Assembly (NCBI GenBank): GCA_036273515.1
Contig: DASUHM010000030.1
Span: 1 to 32,362 of the forward strand
Reading direction: 5' to 3'
DNA from: Gaiellales bacterium
GTDB lineage: Bacteria; Actinomycetota; Thermoleophilia; Gaiellales; JAICJC01
DNA length: 32,362 nucleotides
Shown here in pieces: positions 21,290 through 29,418 of this stretch. The position numbers were made by a program, and so were the translations under genes. Position 1 is the stretch's first letter; each line of letters opens with the position of its first letter. The notes beneath the pieces are model-generated. The model searched no databases, had not been told where the DNA came from, and saw only the letters and a list, made by a program, of their open reading frames with translations.

Positions 21290-22297
21290 ATGACGCTGAG
21301 CGGCCGCCGGAAGGCCGCCGTCCTGCTCGTCTCGCTCGGCGCGCGCGGCGCCGCCGAGGTCTTCAAGCACCTGCCGAACGAGATCATCGAGCAGCTGACG
21401 GTCGAGATGGCGCGCACGCCCGCCGTCGAGCCGGAGCAGGCGAGCGCCGTCATGGAGGAGCTGGTCGCGATGGCGAACGCCCGCGGCTACATCGCCGAGG
21501 GCGGCCTGCGCTACGCCCGCGAGGTGCTCGAGCAGTCCGTCGGCTCCGCCCGCGCGGGCGAGATCATGAACCGACTCTCGGTGATCATCGAGACCACGCC
21601 GTTCGAGTTCCTGCGCGCGACCCCGGCCGACCAGATCGCGGCCTTCCTCGCCAACGAGCATCCCCAGACCATCGCCATGGTGGTCGCGCAGCTGCCGAAC
21701 ACCACCCTCGCCGCCAAGGTGATGGAGCTGCTTCCGCCCGAGCTCCAGGCCGACGTCGCCGTTCGCATTGCGACGATGGGCCAGACCTCTCCGGAGGTCG
21801 TCAAGGAGGTCGCCCGGGTGATGGAGGGCAAGCTCGAGACCGTGCTCCAGCGCGAGTGGGCCGCCGCCGGCGGCGTCCGCTCGCTCGCGGCCATCCTGAA
21901 CGCGGCCAACCGCACCACCGAGCGCAACATCCTCGACCACCTCCAGCAGGAGGACGAGGCCGTCGCGAACGAGGTGCGCGGGCTGCTTTTCGTCTTCGAG
22001 GACATCCTCCAGCTGGACGACCGCGCGCTGCAGATGGTGCTGCGCGAGGTCGACGCCAAGGATCTCGGCCTGGCCATGCGCGGCGCCTCGACCGAGGTGC
22101 AGGAGAAGATCCTCTCCAACATGTCCCAGCGCGGCGCCGAGATGCTGCGCGAGGAGATGGAGTACATGCCGCCGCAGCGGCGCAAGGTCGTCGAGGAGGC
22201 CCAGTCGAAGATCGTGGCCGTCGTCCGCAAGCTCGACGACGCCGGCGAGCTCGTGATCTCGCGCGGCGGCGACGACGAGGACGAGCTGATTGGCTGA
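21290..22297 (+). CDS. fliG: Flagellar motor switch protein FliG
   Basis: The protein has 335 residues from the ATG at 21290; an upstream GTG at 21260 would overlap fliF by 16 bp and add ten atypical residues. It has the N-terminal FliF-binding domain (SGRRKAAVLLVSLGARGAAE), the middle domain with EHPQT at 123-127 in the motif that binds FliM, and the C-terminal torque domain (about 235-335) with charged helix residues near DDRALQMVLREVDAKDLGLA. It is a rotor protein that interacts with stator MotA. Its stop overlaps the TTG start of fliH by 8 bp. Confidence 0.94.
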   Translation: MTLSGRRKAAVLLVSLGARGAAEVFKHLPNEIIEQLTVEMARTPAVEPEQASAVMEELVAMANARGYIAEGGLRYAREVLEQSVGSARAGEIMNRLSVIIETTPFEFLRATPADQIAAFLANEHPQTIAMVVAQLPNTTLAAKVMELLPPELQADVAVRIATMGQTSPEVVKEVARVMEGKLETVLQREWAAAGGVRSLAAILNAANRTTERNILDHLQQEDEAVANEVRGLLFVFEDILQLDDRALQMVLREVDAKDLGLAMRGASTEVQEKILSNMSQRGAEMLREEMEYMPPQRRKVVEEAQSKIVAVVRKLDDAGELVISRGGDDEDELIG

Positions 22298-22904
22298 GGT
22301 CTTCGAATTCACGGCGCTCGAGCGCCCCGCGTTCCTGATCGAGGACTCCGCCTCGGCCGAGGAGCGCGCCGCCGTCCTCCAGGCCGAGGCCCAGCACCTG
22401 GGCCACCAGGAGGGGCTCGAGCGCGGCATGGCCGAGGCGCGCGTGCGCGTCGAGCGGGCCCTCGAGGCCGTGGCCGCCGCAGGGCGCGCGATGGCCGAGA
22501 TGCACGACCGCTACGTCGCGGACGCCGAGGCCGCCGCCGTCGACCTGGCCTTCCAGATCGCCGAGAAGGTGATCGGCACGACCATCGCCACCGACCGCGA
22601 GGCCGTGCTCGGGGTCGTCTCCGGCGCGCTCCTTCGCACCACCGACCGCGACCACCTCGTGCTGGAGGTGAACCCCGGCGACTTCGAGCTCGTGCGCGAC
22701 TCGGCGGCGGAGCTCGCCGCCCGGCTCGGCGGCATCAGCCGGATGGAGGTCGTCTCGGAGCGGCGCGTCGAGGCCGGCGGGTGCGTCGTGCGCACCGAGG
22801 CCGGCGAGATCGACGCCCGCGTGCGCTCGCAGCTCGAGCGCGTCCGCCAGCTGCTCGCCGAGGCGGGCGGCGCGCCGGCCGACGCGGAGCCCGACGGTGC
22901 CTGA
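22290..22904 (+). CDS. fliH: Flagellar export ATPase regulator FliH
   Basis: The protein has 204 residues from a TTG at 22290; GAGG about 9 nt upstream within the fliG end supports this rare start, and no ATG occurs before residue 47. It is Ala/Glu/Arg-rich: an N-terminal extension with coiled coil (ERAAVLQAEAQHLGHQEGLE), then the conserved C-terminal domain (DLAFQIAEKVIGTTIATDRE, VLEVNPGDFELVRD, VEAGGCVVRTEAGEIDARV) shared with the F1F0 b/delta subunits and type III SctL. FliH binds the FliI ATPase and couples it to the export gate. It overlaps both neighbours by 8 bp. Confidence 0.9.
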   Translation: MAEVFEFTALERPAFLIEDSASAEERAAVLQAEAQHLGHQEGLERGMAEARVRVERALEAVAAAGRAMAEMHDRYVADAEAAAVDLAFQIAEKVIGTTIATDREAVLGVVSGALLRTTDRDHLVLEVNPGDFELVRDSAAELAARLGGISRMEVVSERRVEAGGCVVRTEAGEIDARVRSQLERVRQLLAEAGGAPADAEPDGA

Positions 22905-24330
22905 GCCGACCGCCGAGCGGCCGCTCGCCGCGTACTCACGGGCGATCGCCGAGGCCGACCTGCAGAGCCATCGCGGCCGCGTCACGAATCTGATCGGCCT
23001 CGTCATCGAGGCCACCGGCCTGCGCGCCGAGGTGGGCGAGCTGGTCACCATCGCCGGAGGCCGCAACCGCGCCGCCGTCCCGGCCGAGGTGGTCGGCTTC
23101 CGCAACGGCCGCGCCCTGCTCATGCCGCTCGGCGACATGCGCGGGATCGCGCCCGGCACCGTTGTCGCCCCGACGGGCGGCCCGTTCCGCGTGCCGGTCG
23201 GCGACGCCCTGCTCGGGCGGGTGCTCGACGGGCTGGGAAGGCCGATCGACGGCGGCGCCGAGATCACCGGCTGCCGGCCCCGGGTGGTGGCGGGCTCCCC
23301 GCCGTCGCCGATGGACCGGCCCCGCATCAGCGAGCGCCTGGACCTCGGCGTGCGCGCGCTCGACGCGCTCGTGCCCTGCGGCCGCGGCCAGCGCCTCGGC
23401 ATCTTCGCCGGCTCCGGCGTCGGCAAGTCGACCCTGCTCGGCTCGATCGCGCGGGCGACGACCGCCTCGGTGAACGTGATCTGCCTGGTCGGCGAGCGCG
23501 GCCGCGAGCTGCTCGAGTTCATCGAGCGCGACCTCGGCGACGCCCTCGCCCGCTCGGTCGTGATCGTCGCGACCTCCGACCAGCCCGCCCTCGTGCGCAT
23601 CAAGGCGGCGCTCGTGGCCACGACGATCGCCGAGCACTTCCGCGACTCGGGCGCCGACGTGCTCCTGATGATGGACTCCGTCACCCGCCTCGCCATCGCC
23701 CAGCGCGAGGTCGGCCTGGCCATCGGCGAGCCGCCGGCGACGCGCGGCTACACGCCGAGCGTCTTCGCGATGCTGCCGCAGCTGCTCGAGCGCGCGGGCA
23801 CGTCGGGGCGGGGCTCGATCACCGGCCTCTACACCGTCCTCGTCGAGGGCGACGACATGAACGAGCCCGTCGCCGACGCGGTGCGCTCGATCCTCGACGG
23901 CCACTGCGTGCTCACCCGCAGCCTGGCCCACAAGAGCCACTACCCGGCGGTCGACATCCTCCAGTCGGTGTCGCGCCTCGCCGACGAGATCACGAGCCCC
24001 GCGGTCCGCTCGGCGGCCGCCGCCCTGCGCGAGACGCTCGCCGCCTACCGGGCCAAGGAGGACCTGATCACGATCGGGGCGTACAGCCCCGGCGCCGACG
24101 CGAGCGTCGACTACGCCATCGCGAAGGTGCCCGAGATCGACGCGTTCCTGCGCCAGCCGGCCGACGAGGCAGCCGACGCGACGGAGACCGATCTGCGGCT
24201 GATGGAGCTCATGGCCGACCGCGACAGCGGCGCTCAGGCTGTGCAAAATATCGAACCTGCAAACGCAGGCACTACATTTGCGACACCTGCCGTCGATTAC
24301 CTGGACGCCAACCGTCTCTTGGAGGCCTGA
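22897..24330 (+). CDS. fliI: Flagellum-specific export ATPase FliI
   Basis: The protein has 477 residues, longer than the usual 430-450. Walker A GSGVGKST at 172-179, the Walker B-type VLLMMDSVTRLA, and ATRGYTPSVFAMLPQLLERA with EGDDMNEPVAD are FliI/type III ATPase hallmarks. It energises protein export by unfolding or releasing substrates from chaperones. The start is a GTG at 22897, inside fliH (8-bp overlap). The last 50 residues (after DAFLRQ) are an extension without known motif; 24238-24300 has only about 51% GC, by my count, against over 70% around it. fliJ, which normally follows, is absent and cheW starts at the fliI stop (TGATG). Confidence 0.93.
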   Translation: MPEPTAERPLAAYSRAIAEADLQSHRGRVTNLIGLVIEATGLRAEVGELVTIAGGRNRAAVPAEVVGFRNGRALLMPLGDMRGIAPGTVVAPTGGPFRVPVGDALLGRVLDGLGRPIDGGAEITGCRPRVVAGSPPSPMDRPRISERLDLGVRALDALVPCGRGQRLGIFAGSGVGKSTLLGSIARATTASVNVICLVGERGRELLEFIERDLGDALARSVVIVATSDQPALVRIKAALVATTIAEHFRDSGADVLLMMDSVTRLAIAQREVGLAIGEPPATRGYTPSVFAMLPQLLERAGTSGRGSITGLYTVLVEGDDMNEPVADAVRSILDGHCVLTRSLAHKSHYPAVDILQSVSRLADEITSPAVRSAAAALRETLAAYRAKEDLITIGAYSPGADASVDYAIAKVPEIDAFLRQPADEAADATETDLRLMELMADRDSGAQAVQNIEPANAGTTFATPAVDYLDANRLLEA

Positions 24331-24764
24331 TGTCCACCGATGAGCCCACCCGACAGCTCGTGATCTTCTCGCTCGGTCGCGAGGAGTACGCGCTGCCCAT
24401 CACGCGCGTGCAGGAGATCATCCGCTACTCGGAGCCGCGCAGCGTCGCCTCGCAGACGCCCTGGATCCGCGGGGTCATCAACCTCCGCGGCAACATCGTC
24501 CCCGTCTGCGACCTGGCCCAGCGGCTGGGTCTCGGCCTCGAGCGCCCCGAGAGCGCGAAGATCGTCATCCTCGAGACCGCCTCCGGCACCGCCGGGGTGA
24601 TCGTGGACGACGTCGACGAGGTCCTGACCGTCACGGCCGAGCAGCTCGAGGACATTCCGTCGGCCGACGCCGAGTACGTCGACGCGGTCGCCAAGGTGGG
24701 CGAGCGCCTCGCGATCCTGCTGAATCCGGACGGCCTGCTCGCGGGCGTCCAGATCGCCGCCTAG
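24330..24764 (+). CDS. cheW: Chemotaxis coupling protein CheW
   Basis: The protein has 144 residues, the length of a lone CheW domain. RQLVIFSLGREEYALPITRV opens the SH3-like fold, followed by the hallmark block WIRGVINLRGNIVPVCDLAQ and VIVDDVDEVLTV. It links methyl-accepting receptors to the kinase CheA in the cytoplasmic array. It overlaps fliI by one base, an unusual partner for cheW. A 119-bp gap separates it from cheB, which has its own sigma-28-like promoter, so cheW ends the flagellar operon while the other che genes form the next one. Confidence 0.94.
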   Translation: MSTDEPTRQLVIFSLGREEYALPITRVQEIIRYSEPRSVASQTPWIRGVINLRGNIVPVCDLAQRLGLGLERPESAKIVILETASGTAGVIVDDVDEVLTVTAEQLEDIPSADAEYVDAVAKVGERLAILLNPDGLLAGVQIAA

Positions 24765-24841
24765 CAGCTCGCCCCGACGCGCCGTCGATGTCCCCGAGTA
24801 GGCGCCGCCTCCCCACTCTTTGGTATCGGCGTGTTCGGGGT

Positions 24842-24868
24842 GTAATTCGCGGGCGCGGCTGCCGATAA
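24842..24868 (+). promoter_or_regulatory. Sigma-28 type promoter for the cheB operon
   Basis: GTAA (24842-24845), 15 nt, then a perfect GCCGATAA (24861-24868). CCAGAC follows directly, as at the flgB promoter. The −10 ends 15 nt before the cheB ATG, so the leader is very short. It would drive cheB through at least cheY. Confidence 0.65.
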
Positions 24869-24883
24869 CCAGACCGGCCCGCC

Positions 24884-25945
24884 ATGTCCGCGCACACGCC
24901 CGCATTCTCCAAGCCCATCCGTGTCGTCGTCGCAGACGACTCGGCGTTCATGCGCCGCCTGATCACGGACGCGCTGACGGAGCGCGGCGCGCAGGTGGTC
25001 GGCGTCGGCCGCGACGGCGACGAGGCCCTCGAGCTATGCGCCCTGCACCGCCCCGACGTGCTCTCGCTCGACCTGGCCATGCCCGGCAAGAACGGCATCG
25101 CCGTCCTGCGCGAGCTGCGCCGGATCGGCTCCCCCGTCGCCGTGGTGGTCGTGTCGGCGTTCTCGCCCGCCCACGGCGCCCACGCCGTCGACGCCCTCGC
25201 CGAGGGCGCCGTCGAGCTCGTGCCCAAGCCGACCGGCGCCGCCCTGGCCGCCGGCTTCTTCGGCGAGCTCTACGACAAGATGTGCCTGGCAGCGATCTCG
25301 CGCCGGCCCCGCACTCCGATGTCCGCCCCATCCGCGCCGGCGCCGACGCCGCGCCCGGCCCCGGCTCTGCGCCACGCCGGCGCCCCCAAGCGGTACGTCG
25401 TCATCGCCTGCTCGACGGGCGGCCCGAAGGCGCTCGCGAGCCTCGTCCCGGCGCTTCCCCCCGACCTCGGCGACGGCACCGTGATCGTCCAGCACATGCC
25501 CCCGGGCTTCACGGCGTCGCTCGCGACCCGGCTCGACAACGCCTCGGGCTTGAGCGTCTCCGAGGCGCAGGGCGGCGAGCGGCTCACGCCCCACACGGCC
25601 CTCGTGGCCCCCGGCGGCCGCCACCTGCACCTGCACGAGGGCGGCCGGGTGACGCTCGGCGACGAGCCGGAGATCGGCGGTCTGCGGCCCCGCGCCGACA
25701 TCACGATCCGCGACGCGGCTCGCGTCTTCGGCGAGCGCATGCTGCTCGTCGTCCTCACCGGCATGGGCAAGGACGGCCTCGAGGGCGCCCGCGAGGTGCG
25801 GCGCGCCGGCGGCCGGATCCTGGTCGAGGCCGAGGCCACCTGCACCGTCTACGGCATGCCCCGCGCCGTGGCCGAGGCCGGCCTCGCCGACGTCCAGCTG
25901 CCCCTGCACGAGCTGCCCGCCGCGATCGCGACGGAGGCCGCGTGA
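24884..25945 (+). CDS. cheB: Chemotaxis response regulator/methylesterase CheB
   Basis: The protein has 353 residues: a receiver domain (1-125) with Asp18-Asp19 and phospho-acceptor Asp63 in LSLDLAMPG, an Ala/Pro-rich linker (about 145-165), and the methylesterase domain (165-345). The catalytic triad is Ser177 (CSTGGP), His204 (QHMPPGF) and Asp297 (GMGKDG). Phosphorylated CheB demethylates or deamidates receptor glutamates, resetting sensitivity. The ATG at 24884 has no strong ribosome site and lies close to the sigma-28-like promoter. Its TGA overlaps the cheR GTG. Confidence 0.95.
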   Translation: MSAHTPAFSKPIRVVVADDSAFMRRLITDALTERGAQVVGVGRDGDEALELCALHRPDVLSLDLAMPGKNGIAVLRELRRIGSPVAVVVVSAFSPAHGAHAVDALAEGAVELVPKPTGAALAAGFFGELYDKMCLAAISRRPRTPMSAPSAPAPTPRPAPALRHAGAPKRYVVIACSTGGPKALASLVPALPPDLGDGTVIVQHMPPGFTASLATRLDNASGLSVSEAQGGERLTPHTALVAPGGRHLHLHEGGRVTLGDEPEIGGLRPRADITIRDAARVFGERMLLVVLTGMGKDGLEGAREVRRAGGRILVEAEATCTVYGMPRAVAEAGLADVQLPLHELPAAIATEAA

Positions 25946-26736
25946 CGTCCCAGCCCGCCTTCAAGCGCGACGACTACACCGACTTCTGCGAGGGCGTCCG
26001 CCGCCTGACCGGCATCGACCTCGCCCAGTACAAGCGGCCCCAGATGGAGCGCCGCATCCGCTCGTTCGCCGACCGCCGCGGCATCGACTCCCTGCCCGGC
26101 TACCTGCAGGCCCTCGCCGCCGACCGCGACGCGCTCGAGCAGTTCCTCGACCGCATGACGATCAACGTCTCCCAGCTCTGGCGCAACCCGGAGCAGTGGG
26201 ACCGGCTGGCCGGGTCGATCCTCCCCGAGCTCGCCAGGGCCGGCACGATCCGGGCCTGGAGCGCGGGCGCGTCCTACGGCGCCGAGGCCTACACGCTGGC
26301 CGCGATCTGCCGCCGGGTCGCCCCGGGGTGCAAGGTCGAGATCCGCGGCACCGACATCGACGCCCGCATGGTCGCCCGCGCCCGCGAGGGCCGCTTCTCG
26401 GACGACGACGCCCGCAGCGCGCCGGCCGCCGACCTCGAGCGCGCCTTCGACCGCGACGGCAGCGGCTGGAGGGCCAAGCCGGAGCTGCGGATGATGGTCA
26501 AGTTCGCCACCGGCGACCTGCTCCGCGACCCGGTCAACAAGGCCTCGTTCGACCTGATCCTGTGCCGGAACGTCGTCATCTACTTCACCGAGCCGGTGCG
26601 CGACGCCCTGCACGAGCGGCTCGCGAGCGCGCTGCGCCCCGGCGGCTACCTGATGGTCGGCTCGAGCGAGCGCGTCTCCGTGCCCCAGGCCTTCGGCCTT
26701 GCCACCGCCCACCCCTTCATCTACCGGAAGAGCTGA
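25942..26736 (+). CDS. cheR: Chemotaxis protein methyltransferase CheR
   Basis: The protein has 264 residues from a GTG at 25942, overlapping cheB as GTGA. The N-terminal helical domain (DFCEGVRRLTGIDLAQYKRP) precedes the S-adenosylmethionine-dependent methyltransferase domain: WSAGASYGAEAYTLAA, GTDIDARMVARAREG and ILCRNVVIYF. The common form of the first motif is GCSTGEEPYS, so Cys is Ala and the first Glu is Ala here, while the second Glu is kept. CheR methylates receptor glutamates and works against CheB. No receptor gene is in the window. The ATG of cheA overlaps its stop (TGATG). Confidence 0.92.
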   Translation: MTSQPAFKRDDYTDFCEGVRRLTGIDLAQYKRPQMERRIRSFADRRGIDSLPGYLQALAADRDALEQFLDRMTINVSQLWRNPEQWDRLAGSILPELARAGTIRAWSAGASYGAEAYTLAAICRRVAPGCKVEIRGTDIDARMVARAREGRFSDDDARSAPAADLERAFDRDGSGWRAKPELRMMVKFATGDLLRDPVNKASFDLILCRNVVIYFTEPVRDALHERLASALRPGGYLMVGSSERVSVPQAFGLATAHPFIYRKS

Positions 26737-28772
26737 TGGACACCTCCGAGTACCTCGGCATGTTCCTCGCGGAGAGCCGCGAGCACCTCCAGACCCTGAA
26801 CCTCGCGGTGATCCGCATCGAGGAGGCGCCGGACGACGGCGCCACCATCGACGAGATCTTCCGCATCGCCCACTCCCTGAAGGGGATGAGCGGCACGATG
26901 GGCTTCGCGCGGATGGCCGCGCTGACGCACACGATGGAGGACGTGTTCGAGACGCTGCGCGGGCGCACCGGCGCGCTCGAGCGGCGCGTCATCGACGTCC
27001 TGCTGGAGTGCCTCGACGCGCTCGAGGGGGCCGTCGAGGCGATCGAGCGCGACGGCGACGAGCAGCTCGACCCGACCGCCCTGATCGCCAGGCTGAGCGA
27101 GCTCGTCGGCGCCGCCCCGCCCGCCGCGGCGGAGGCCCCCGCCGAGGAGGCCGCCGAGACGCCCGAGGCCGTGGCCGGCTACTCGGCCGAGGTCCCCCTC
27201 CTGCACGTCTCGGTGAAGCTCGCCGACGACGTGATGATGCCGTCCGTCCGCGCATTCATGGCGCTCGCGGCCGTCGCCGACCACGGCGAGACGATCTGGA
27301 GCTCGCCCACGCCCGACGAGGTGGACGCGTTCAGCGGCTCCGCCGTCGACGCATGGGTGGCGACCGACCACGAGGCCGAGACGATCGAGGCCGCCGTCCG
27401 CGCCGTGCCCGACGTGGCCGAGGTGACCGTGTCCGTGCAGGCCGGCTCCGCCGTGCCCGCCGCGGTGGAGGACGAGCCGGAGGCCGCGGCCGAGGCCGCC
27501 GAGCCCGTCTCCGCCGCCGCCGAGCCCGAGGCCGCCGCCGACCCGGCCGCCCAGGCGCAGGCCGCGCCCCAGGCCCGCAAGACCTCTGCGACCGTCCGCG
27601 TCGACGCCCTCCGGCTCGACCAGCTCATGCACTTCATGGGCGAGCTCGTCGTCCACCGCACCCGGGTCGAGTCGCTCGCCGCCGGCTCATCGGTCGAAGG
27701 CCTGGCCGAGGCGGTCGGCGACCTCACGCGCAGCTCCCAGGCGCTGCAGGCGCTCGTGATGCAGGTGCGCATGATCGAGGTCGACGCCGTCTTCATGCGC
27801 TTCCCCCGGCTCGTGCGCGACCTGTCCGCCAAGATGGGCAAGCAGGTCGACCTGATCCTGACCGGCCGCGACACCGAGCTCGACCGCACCGTCGTCGACG
27901 CCCTCGGCGACCCGCTCGTGCACCTCGTGCGCAACTCGCTCGATCACGCGCTCGAGACGCCCGCCGAGCGCGAGGCGGCCGGCAAGCCCGCCACCGGCGT
28001 GCTCGAGCTCTCCGCCCGCCAGGCCGGCGGCAACGTGATCATCACCGTCCGCGACGACGGCCGCGGCATCGACCCCGACCGGGTGGCCCGCAAGGCCGTC
28101 GAGCGGGGCCTGATCGCCCCCGACGAGGCCGCCGCGGTCGACATGCCCCGCGCGATCGAGCTTCTGTTCGCAGCCGGGTTCTCGACCGCCGAGCAGACGA
28201 GCGACATCTCCGGCCGCGGCGTCGGCATGGACGCCGTCCGCTCGACCCTGCGCGGCCTCGGCGGCAACGTCGTCATGACATCCGAGCCGGGCGTCGGCAC
28301 CACCGTCCAGGTGCGCCTGCCGCTGACCCTCGCGATCATGCCCGCCCTGCTCGTCGAGTCGCAGACCGTGCCGTTCGCCATCCCGCTCGAGCGGGTGGAG
28401 CGGACCGTGAACCTCGCCGAGCAGACCGTGCGCTCGGTGACCGGCCAGCGGATGCTGGTCCTCTCAGATGGGGTGCTGCCGCTGATCGACCTGGCGGAAG
28501 CGCTCGGATACGAGCCGGCCCCGGAGGCCGCGTTCGTGGTGATCGCCCGCGGCGCCGAGCAGCGGATGGCGCTCGTGGTGGAGCGGCTGGTCGGCCAGCA
28601 CGAGCTGGTGACCCGGCCGCTGCCGGCCGAGGCGGGCTCGCAGAGCTGCCTCTCGGGCGGCGCGGTGCTCTCCGACGGGACGATCAGCCTGATCGTCGAC
28701 TGTGACGCCCTTGCCGAGACCCGCGCGGGTCACGGGCCGGGCGCGGCTTCCGGACTTCAAAACGCGGCATAG
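26736..28772 (+). CDS. cheA: Chemotaxis histidine kinase CheA
   Basis: The protein has 678 residues with the complete CheA layout. P1 Hpt domain (1-125) with the phosphorylated His46 in IAHSLKGMSGTMGF. P2 CheY/CheB-binding domain (about 155-230), of the CheC-system type (LHVSVKLADDVMMPSVRAFM), flanked by Ala/Glu/Pro-rich linkers. P3 dimerisation helices (about 285-345). P4 ATPase with the N box HLVRNSLDHALE (about 396), DDGRGID (about 440) and GRGVGMDAV (about 492). P5 CheW-like domain (about 540-665). It phosphorylates CheY and CheB in response to receptor state. cheC follows 9 bp later with its own AGGAG ribosome site. Confidence 0.96.
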   Translation: MDTSEYLGMFLAESREHLQTLNLAVIRIEEAPDDGATIDEIFRIAHSLKGMSGTMGFARMAALTHTMEDVFETLRGRTGALERRVIDVLLECLDALEGAVEAIERDGDEQLDPTALIARLSELVGAAPPAAAEAPAEEAAETPEAVAGYSAEVPLLHVSVKLADDVMMPSVRAFMALAAVADHGETIWSSPTPDEVDAFSGSAVDAWVATDHEAETIEAAVRAVPDVAEVTVSVQAGSAVPAAVEDEPEAAAEAAEPVSAAAEPEAAADPAAQAQAAPQARKTSATVRVDALRLDQLMHFMGELVVHRTRVESLAAGSSVEGLAEAVGDLTRSSQALQALVMQVRMIEVDAVFMRFPRLVRDLSAKMGKQVDLILTGRDTELDRTVVDALGDPLVHLVRNSLDHALETPAEREAAGKPATGVLELSARQAGGNVIITVRDDGRGIDPDRVARKAVERGLIAPDEAAAVDMPRAIELLFAAGFSTAEQTSDISGRGVGMDAVRSTLRGLGGNVVMTSEPGVGTTVQVRLPLTLAIMPALLVESQTVPFAIPLERVERTVNLAEQTVRSVTGQRMLVLSDGVLPLIDLAEALGYEPAPEAAFVVIARGAEQRMALVVERLVGQHELVTRPLPAEAGSQSCLSGGAVLSDGTISLIVDCDALAETRAGHGPGAASGLQNAA

Positions 28773-28781
28773 GAGCGTGAG

Positions 28782-29378
28782 ATGGAACTGAACGAGATGC
28801 AGCTCGACGGGCTGCGCGAGATCGCAAATATCGGCTCGGGGACCGCCGCGACGGCCCTCTCGAGCATGCTCGGCCGCTCGGTCGACCTGAACGTGCCCAC
28901 GGCGCTCGCCCTCGAGCTGGCCGACGCGGTCGACTCCGTCGGCAAGCCCGACGACGACGTCACCGCCGTCGTGCTCGGCGTCATGGGCGACCTCGACGCC
29001 ACCGTCGTCCTCCTGTTCGACCCGACCAGCGCCGCCACGATCTGCTCGCTGCTCGGCGTCGACCCCTCCGACTCCGAGATGGCGCTGTCCGCGCTCGGCG
29101 AGGTGGGCAACATCCTCGGCAGCTCCTACATCGGCGCGATGGGCCAGATGGCCGGCCTCGAGATCGAGCCGATGCCGCCGGCCGCGCTGGCCGACATGCT
29201 CGGCGCGATCGTCGCGACGGCGCTCGCCACGACCGCGGTCGACACCGACTTCGCCCTCCTGCTCGACTCCGAGATGGTGGTCGAGGACTCCGAGTGCAGC
29301 TTCGGCGTGCTCTTCGTCCCGAGCGCCGACGGCGTCGAGCGCCTCCTGGCCGGTCTCGGCCTGGCGGAGGCCGCCTAG
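28782..29378 (+). CDS. cheC: CheY-P phosphatase CheC
   Basis: The protein has 198 residues and is formed of two pseudo-symmetric halves, each with the phosphatase motif (D/S)xxxExxN: Asp9-Glu13-Asn16 in DGLREIANIGSG and Ser103-Glu107-Asn110 in SALGEVGNILGSSYIG. Both sites look intact, as in two-site CheC of Bacillus and Thermotoga. It removes phosphate from CheY and is known to be stimulated by CheD, whose gene comes next. AGGAG lies 8 nt before the ATG. A 40-bp gap separates it from cheD. Confidence 0.94.
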   Translation: MELNEMQLDGLREIANIGSGTAATALSSMLGRSVDLNVPTALALELADAVDSVGKPDDDVTAVVLGVMGDLDATVVLLFDPTSAATICSLLGVDPSDSEMALSALGEVGNILGSSYIGAMGQMAGLEIEPMPPAALADMLGAIVATALATTAVDTDFALLLDSEMVVEDSECSFGVLFVPSADGVERLLAGLGLAEAA

Positions 29379-29418
29379 CCATGACGTTCCTGCAGCACCG
29401 TTGCATCCGGGAGATCCG

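Noticed and set aside
24150-24330. The FliI extension as a fused FliJ
   Set aside because: FliJ is a coiled-coil protein of about 150 residues; this tail is about 50 residues, not coiled-coil-like.
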